From the NCBI RefSeq assembly GCF_000315915.1, contig NC_020186.1, positions 1,922,001 through 1,986,000 on the forward strand: 64,000 nt of DNA, given 5' to 3'. The position numbers were made by a program, and so were the translations under genes. The notes below the pieces were generated by a model. It had not been told where the DNA came from and searched no databases. It worked only from the letters and a program-made list of their open reading frames with translations. Within the stretch, counting starts at the first letter, position 1. Every line of letters starts with the position of its first letter. The stretch is from Henningerozyma blattae CBS 6284 (taxonomy: Eukaryota; Ascomycota; Saccharomycetes; Saccharomycetales; Saccharomycetaceae). This document shows, one piece after another, positions 58,872 through 64,000 of this stretch.

Positions 58872-61800
58872 TCAATGCATACTATTAGTTCCATCAGTTA
58901 AACATTTGATAATATCATTATATTGCTGAATTTCACTTTTCAATAATTCCTTTTTAATAGTTTGTTCAGTTCTATTAGTTTCATATTTTCTTGTAATGTA
59001 ATAGAGTAAATCGCCTACTAATTTTAGTGGGATATCCTTAGGTATTATCTTCAATATTTCAAGTAATAAATTAGGATCATCTTTAAAACAATTATAATTT
59101 CGTTTTAAAAATTTATTAATATTTCTGAATCTATTAATTTTATCGTGAATATCAATATAATTCTTTAATATTTTTAAAAGATTGTCTTTACTAATGAAAT
59201 CTTCGACACCAATAAAATCAAAATAATCATATTTTATTTTGAAAATCTCTTCATTGCTTAAGAGATCATTTCTATAATTATTATTAGTTAATTTAAAGCA
59301 CATTAATAACGATAAAATATGATTAATATCAATTTTTTTAATACATTTATAGAACTTACTAATAAATTCTATTTCTTCCCGATCATCTTCATCTTCTTTA
59401 GTACGATCTTTCTCTGAAAAGCAAACATTGCATATATTATTGAAAATAATAAGAAATTCACCAAAATCTGTTTCACTACTCTCCATTTTGATCTTCAAAT
59501 ATTCCTCTATTTTTTTCTTATTATAGTTAAGATCATTGCTATATTCTGATAACCAAATACCAATACTTTCCCACAAATTTTGATCTTTCATCTCTTTTTC
59601 CAATTTTACTATGTAGTATTCGAGCATAAAAGTTCTTTCATTATTGTCCTCAATACCCATTTCTTCTAATATAAAAACTTTAATTTCTACGTTATCCTCT
59701 AGCTTCATTATTAACCTATCTCTTTTTATATTGCATATGGTCAATAAACTTAGAATACTTTCTATTGTAGATGTTTTGATATCATCGCCCAACCCACTAA
59801 TAATAAAAACAAATTCGTTAACTATTTCATCCTCTTTATATGCTCTATTTATTTCTATTATATTTGCCTCAATATAATTCAATAAATCAATATATTTCTT
59901 TTGCTTCTGTAATAATTCCAACGCTTTACTAATGTTCCCAGTTAATTTATAAATCTGAAGAAGAAACTCTTCTTGTTTTTCACTCTTACTATTTTCTACA
60001 ATATCAATAATATCTTTAAAGTTGTCAACATCAAATGCATATTTTTTTAGAGTTAATTTTTCATCTTTTTCTAAACTTAGATTAACGATTGCCATGTCAA
60101 TAGTCTTCTTAATGTTAGTATAATTCTTATAGAATAAATCATTCGCTTGAATAATATTAACATCCTTTTTTTTTGATTGAGCTGATTCGATTTTCTCACG
60201 TTGTAGTTTAACAAATTCACCTAAACCTTTCAAAATTTTAATAATGGTTGGGCATTTACTTTCTACCACTTTTTGCTCCTTCACTGTAAATACCAAATCC
60301 TGTAATCCCGTATAGCACCATATATCACCATATACTTTGAGATTAAAGATATAAAAGAGCAATAATATATTTACTTTTTTTATATATTTGCACCACTTCT
60401 TAATTACATTTTCATCTATAATTTCTTCAAAATTTAATAGTAAAATTAGTCTTAGAGTTAATAAATATCTATTTTCCAATTGCTTAAATGGTGAATTTTT
60501 CTCACTCTGAGTGTCTTGTATATATTTCTTAATTTCATGACTTTGCTGATCATTTATATCGTCAAATCTCAAAAGTGGAGTTTCAACGGAAAGTATATGC
60601 ACACCTAAATCACCATAAATTGCTAATGATGATTTTTTTTCGAATATATTTTCAATATGAGACTTTTGTTTCTGTATATTATTAGAAATATCTTCATCGC
60701 CACTAGTAGTTTCATCATACAGATTAGATGAAGGGTATTCATTACCTTGGAAATAAATTGGTTTTTGCACTAGAAAATTCATGACTTTGTTCTTTAAGTC
60801 CTTATTAATGAACCCATTGAATACTTCTGAACTTTCACATATAGATAAACTTTTACCGGTTGATTTCAATGTTTGTAGTAAAATTGGTTCTTCATTGGAT
60901 GAGACATTATAAACTGATATTTCTCGTTGACCATAATCAATAAAAAGGTAAGGGAATTTAATTACAATATTCTTTGGATATCTATCCAAAATAAGAGTCC
61001 CGTGAACAATATTACCATGATGATCAACAACTAATCCCATTGCAGTATCTTCTATTGAAGTGCCTCCCGAGACAATCAAGAATTCACTATCATTAAAGCT
61101 TAGAATAATAGGTTTCATTAGATCTTTATTTTCACTTACTCTAAATAGTTGAATTGTCTCATCCAAACCGGTATCTATAATTTCGTATGTATTATCTCGA
61201 GATACCATTAAGATACTATCATGGGCAGCCCCCTTCGTGACTCCTTTTAAGTCGTATTTTTTGGAAGAAATCATCGACTTTTCTGATATTCTCAAGACAA
61301 TGAAACCACCGTTTTTAAATGCATAAACTGAATAGCCGCTTGTTTTCTCAGAATACGATTTTAATGTAATATCGTTAACGTTACCAATATTTGGGATATT
61401 AGGGGCAGGCGCAAATTCAGGCAAGAGAAATAATGTCAGTTTTCCACCTGAGAGAACTAAAGCCCTTTCAATTTTTGGTAAAAATAAAAACCTATCAATT
61501 GGGCTATTTTTATTTTGATCGAATTTAGTTTGTGAGACCAATATATAGTTATTTGGTTCTATTTCAAAATAATGAAGTAAATCACCCTCTGTGGTACCTA
61601 AGTAGATATTTCCTTGGTATGCATCTAAACAAGTATACTTCATATCTTTGGGTAAATCGCTAATTATTTGATAATATTTGAATGGCCCTTCTGATCTAGA
61701 TAATTCAGGCTCTATAACGGGCTCTATGACTTCCTCTTTGCCTGATTCTAGCTCCATATGATCGTCCCTTTTTAGTGTGTCATTATCTTGATTAGTCAAT

Positions 61801-63068
61801 CTATGAGAAATTGTAGAATCCTCTACTTGTTCTTTGGCTGAACCAAGCTGTTTTTCAACTTTTGTACTTGATCGTGGGCTATCATTTTGATCAGCTTGAG
61901 CAGCAATATTACTTACATCGGGATCATAACTATTATTATTATTATTATTATTGCCCGGTTCGACTAAATCATCAGAATTATTTGGTTTAGGGGTATCTTT
62001 ACTATCTGTTGATTTAAATGTCCTTATTACTGATTTATCATAATCTTCATTATTTTCTTCTTCCGTGAGTTTATTTATTGTATCTCTATCGGATACATCA
62101 TTTGACGGTATTTCAGCAATTGTCTGTAAACTTTCACCTTTTTTGCTTGAAACAGAATCTGATTTTGAACGAGCTTGAATTTCTGCGGTAACTTCACCAG
62201 AATCAGGATTGGTACTTTCTTCTTGACTAACAAATGAGTATGGAGCCGATTCTTCTTTTGAAGAATCTTCGTCTTCCCCTATTTCTTCTTCCTTTTTATT
62301 TTCTAAATGTTTTTCAGTTGCTGCTTCAGAAAATACGTTTTTTGATTCTTGACGTTCATGAGTTGTTGAATCAGCAAATTCTTTCATTTTTTCATCATAA
62401 TAGTCTTCTTTCTGTATTTTACCTTTTTTCTGTTCATTTAAGTCAATAATATTTGATTCTTTTGATAAATAAAGTGAATCCTCATTAGAATCATACTCAA
62501 TCTCTTTTAAGCTTTCTCCAAATTCTTTCTGGTCAACGGTATCAGAACTCTCTAGGAAGTCTACGGTTGATATATCTCTTTCAATTCCAGAAGATCTATC
62601 TTCACTAAATGTTATGCTATCTTTTGTAATATTGTAAGGGACATTTCTATTTCCAGAATCATTACTTGTACTCACTAAAATTTGAGGCATACTATTGGAT
62701 GAACTATCATTTAATAACTGTAAGTTTACTGAACTTGAACCCGTTATTATTGTTGAAGAACCATTATCATAATCATTACTATGATCTTCAGTGGATTCAT
62801 CCGGGAGAGTGCTTACATCTATTGTTTCCGCTGTTTTATCTTCTTTACGATTTGTAACATGGGATACAGCATCATCATTATCATCATCATCATCATCATA
62901 ATTATCATCATTATCATCATCATTATCAGTAGGTTTAGTAATAACTACTTTTTTCTCTATCTTTTGGTCTTCATTGTCAGTAGTTTTTCCCCTTTCTTCT
63001 TGATTTAATGATTTATTCTTGTCTTTATTTCTTGATTGGCTTTGATTTTTCTTGTTTTTTCTAGCCAT
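58872..63068 (-). CDS. VPS3: CORVET tethering subunit Vps3
   Basis: Subunit of CORVET that binds the Rab5 protein Vps21 on endosomes. 1398 residues, against 1011 in S. cerevisiae. Residues 1 to ~460 are a very acidic, Ser/Asp/Glu-rich disordered extension, including Asp/Asn runs and a poly-Asn. The CNH-type beta-propeller follows from ~465 (KYTCLDAYQGNIYLGTTEGDLLHYF, FLPKIERALVLSGGKLTLFLLPEF, FPYLFIDYGQREISVYN). The rest is alpha-solenoid with CLH-like repeats to a short C-terminus. The start MARKNKKNQSQ resembles the Lys-rich Vps3 start. Convergent with RSM28 and in YDR495C position. Confidence 0.92.
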   Translation of the reverse strand: MARKNKKNQSQSRNKDKNKSLNQEERGKTTDNEDQKIEKKVVITKPTDNDDDNDDNYDDDDDDNDDAVSHVTNRKEDKTAETIDVSTLPDESTEDHSNDYDNGSSTIITGSSSVNLQLLNDSSSNSMPQILVSTSNDSGNRNVPYNITKDSITFSEDRSSGIERDISTVDFLESSDTVDQKEFGESLKEIEYDSNEDSLYLSKESNIIDLNEQKKGKIQKEDYYDEKMKEFADSTTHERQESKNVFSEAATEKHLENKKEEEIGEDEDSSKEESAPYSFVSQEESTNPDSGEVTAEIQARSKSDSVSSKKGESLQTIAEIPSNDVSDRDTINKLTEEENNEDYDKSVIRTFKSTDSKDTPKPNNSDDLVEPGNNNNNNNSYDPDVSNIAAQADQNDSPRSSTKVEKQLGSAKEQVEDSTISHRLTNQDNDTLKRDDHMELESGKEEVIEPVIEPELSRSEGPFKYYQIISDLPKDMKYTCLDAYQGNIYLGTTEGDLLHYFEIEPNNYILVSQTKFDQNKNSPIDRFLFLPKIERALVLSGGKLTLFLLPEFAPAPNIPNIGNVNDITLKSYSEKTSGYSVYAFKNGGFIVLRISEKSMISSKKYDLKGVTKGAAHDSILMVSRDNTYEIIDTGLDETIQLFRVSENKDLMKPIILSFNDSEFLIVSGGTSIEDTAMGLVVDHHGNIVHGTLILDRYPKNIVIKFPYLFIDYGQREISVYNVSSNEEPILLQTLKSTGKSLSICESSEVFNGFINKDLKNKVMNFLVQKPIYFQGNEYPSSNLYDETTSGDEDISNNIQKQKSHIENIFEKKSSLAIYGDLGVHILSVETPLLRFDDINDQQSHEIKKYIQDTQSEKNSPFKQLENRYLLTLRLILLLNFEEIIDENVIKKWCKYIKKVNILLLFYIFNLKVYGDIWCYTGLQDLVFTVKEQKVVESKCPTIIKILKGLGEFVKLQREKIESAQSKKKDVNIIQANDLFYKNYTNIKKTIDMAIVNLSLEKDEKLTLKKYAFDVDNFKDIIDIVENSKSEKQEEFLLQIYKLTGNISKALELLQKQKKYIDLLNYIEANIIEINRAYKEDEIVNEFVFIISGLGDDIKTSTIESILSLLTICNIKRDRLIMKLEDNVEIKVFILEEMGIEDNNERTFMLEYYIVKLEKEMKDQNLWESIGIWLSEYSNDLNYNKKKIEEYLKIKMESSETDFGEFLIIFNNICNVCFSEKDRTKEDEDDREEIEFISKFYKCIKKIDINHILSLLMCFKLTNNNYRNDLLSNEEIFKIKYDYFDFIGVEDFISKDNLLKILKNYIDIHDKINRFRNINKFLKRNYNCFKDDPNLLLEILKIIPKDIPLKLVGDLLYYITRKYETNRTEQTIKKELLKSEIQQYNDIIKCLTDGTNSMH
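62872..62933 (-). repeat. (TCA)n trinucleotide run coding Asp/Asn
   Basis: TCA/TTA triplets on the plus strand encode an Asp/Asn/Tyr run in the Vps3 N-terminal extension; an in-frame microsatellite. Confidence 0.8.
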
Positions 63069-63795
63069 TATATTTGGATTAGATTATTCATATAATATTT
63101 TACAATTATATAGTACCCTTTAATGTTATTTCCAATTCTGAATATAACTTTTTTTTATCCTTTATAAAGTCGTCTTTTTGAATTATTTTTTGTTAAATCT
63201 AGACCAATTTAACTATGAAAACAGTATAAAAAAAAAAGAACGAATAAATAAAGAACAATGTTCAAAATTTCTATCAACAATAAATTGTTTCTTTATTTGA
63301 ATATTTACTTATCTTTCCCCTAAGTTTTTCAAATATTTAATTTATTAGTATGACGTTATAATCACTAGAGGATTACGAGTATATATCACTTGTTGAAAAA
63401 CGGAATATTGAAATCGATGCAACTTTCCTCCGTATAGTAAAGATAATAACATTTTAAAATAACTTAAAACTAAAATAAAAAAAAAGGAAAATAAAAGGCA
63501 AAACAAAAAGAGTGGATAATTAAATGAAAAGTGGTATGTTATAATAAAAAAAATTAATTAAATCTAAAAAAGTTTAAATGAATATAATAAAATACATTAG
63601 AATTGAATATGATAAGAGAAAAGAGTATGTATGAGTAGATAGAATTATATATACGAGAAAAAAAATTTGAGACGATTAGACATTAAAAACACTACTCTTT
63701 GAGGGGAAAATTTTTTTTGTTCTCTTATTTTTTTGAAGTGAATTGATTAATTAAAGTAATATGAAGTGAAAATTTTAAAAAAAAAGTTAACTTTT
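63069..63795. other. Intergenic region VPS3-ITR1
   Basis: No gene. PUF6 (YDR496C), which lies here in S. cerevisiae, is absent. AT-rich, with A-rich tracts near 63,230, 63,480 and 63,660. Confidence 0.65.
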
Positions 63796-64000
63796 TCAAA
63801 GCTCAATAACTTCTTGAGTTGGTTCGTATTTCAAAATTGGATCAGTATGTTCCCTTTGTGCAGCTTGTTGCTTTCTTTTCTTGGCCAGGGCTTTTGAAGC
63901 TTTAATATTGAACCCATCCTTTAATAGACTTTGAACTTCTTCTAATTCTAAACCTGATAATTCTGGATAACAGAAATAACAGAACCAAGTGGAAACGAAA
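63796..64000 (-). CDS. ITR1: myo-inositol transporter Itr1/Itr2, C-terminal end
   Basis: Only the last 67 residues and the stop lie in the window. They read ...[40 protein letters not shown], then a short tail with [11 protein letters not shown]. This is the cytoplasmic C-terminus of the major-facilitator H+/myo-inositol symporter Itr1, including the [13 protein letters not shown] stretch. YDR497C (ITR1) or ohnologue YOL103W (ITR2); the YDR order favours ITR1. Confidence 0.93.
   Translation of the reverse strand, partial: FVSTWFCYFCYPELSGLELEEVQSLLKDGFNIKASKALAKKRKQQAAQREHTDPILKYEPTQEVIEL

Noticed and set aside
1..64000. CRISPR arrays, bacterial operons or phage genes
   Set aside because: None seen; the window is nuclear yeast DNA, and the short tandem repeats are microsatellites or coding repeats.

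Overview
This window is nuclear chromosomal DNA of a budding yeast of the family Saccharomycetaceae. The evidence is the set of recognisable genes (RAD54, SPT15, RAD55, SED1, GDI1, MCM2, HAP3, RIB3, SLD5, VPS3, ITR1), compact mostly intronless genes in AT-rich DNA, one spliceosomal intron with GTATGT and TACTAAC signals, S. cerevisiae-like Pol III genes (SCR1, tRNA-Leu, tRNA-Asp, intron-containing tRNA-Pro) and Ty1/copia relics. Gene order mixes the two S. cerevisiae sister tracks left by the whole-genome duplication: YER148-156 with YDR063/YDR076-077, then YDR487-497 with YOL098-102. Many expected neighbours are absent (PEA2, OXA1, BEM2, NCL1, PIM1, PUF6). I infer a post-duplication lineage outside Saccharomyces (Kazachstania/Maudiozyma-like or Tetrapisispora/Vanderwaltozyma-like); the genus is not proven.

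Layout. 1-7 kb: recombination genes RAD54 (cut by the left edge) and RAD55, with SPT15 (TATA-binding protein) between them. 7-12 kb: a long GC-raised intergenic region leading to a SED1-type GPI cell-wall protein. 13-20 kb: a YER152C-type aminotransferase, tRNA-Leu with a solo LTR, a MYG1-type nuclease and the GMF-like AIM7. 20-30 kb: GDI1, LSM2 (spliced), an orphan zinc-knuckle gene, a solo LTR, SCR1 (SRP RNA), MCM2, an aldehyde-dehydrogenase-like gene without catalytic residues, and HAP3. 30-38 kb: tRNA-Asp, tRNA-Pro, and a graveyard of at least two copia families in both orientations around a 100-N gap. 39-64 kb: RIB3, PAC11 (short form), SLD5, SDD3 (M16 peptidase), PKH1/2 kinase (with a suspicious gap), IZH1/4 (PAQR), an orphan membrane protein, MZM1, TPT1, RSM28, VPS3 and the 3' end of ITR1.

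Themes. Several genes serve replication and recombination (RAD54, RAD55, MCM2, SLD5); three of these have an MCB or SCB-like box upstream. Every recognised LTR of one family lies upstream of a Pol III gene, as expected for targeted Ty insertion. The most unusual signals are a 38-bp palindrome carrying two perfect PDRE (TCCGCGGA) sites before the IZH gene, a Walker A Thr-to-Arg change in RAD55, a PAC11 without the usual N-terminal third, a degenerate ALDH paralogue in a GC-rich block, and two orphan genes (a zinc-knuckle protein and a membrane protein).
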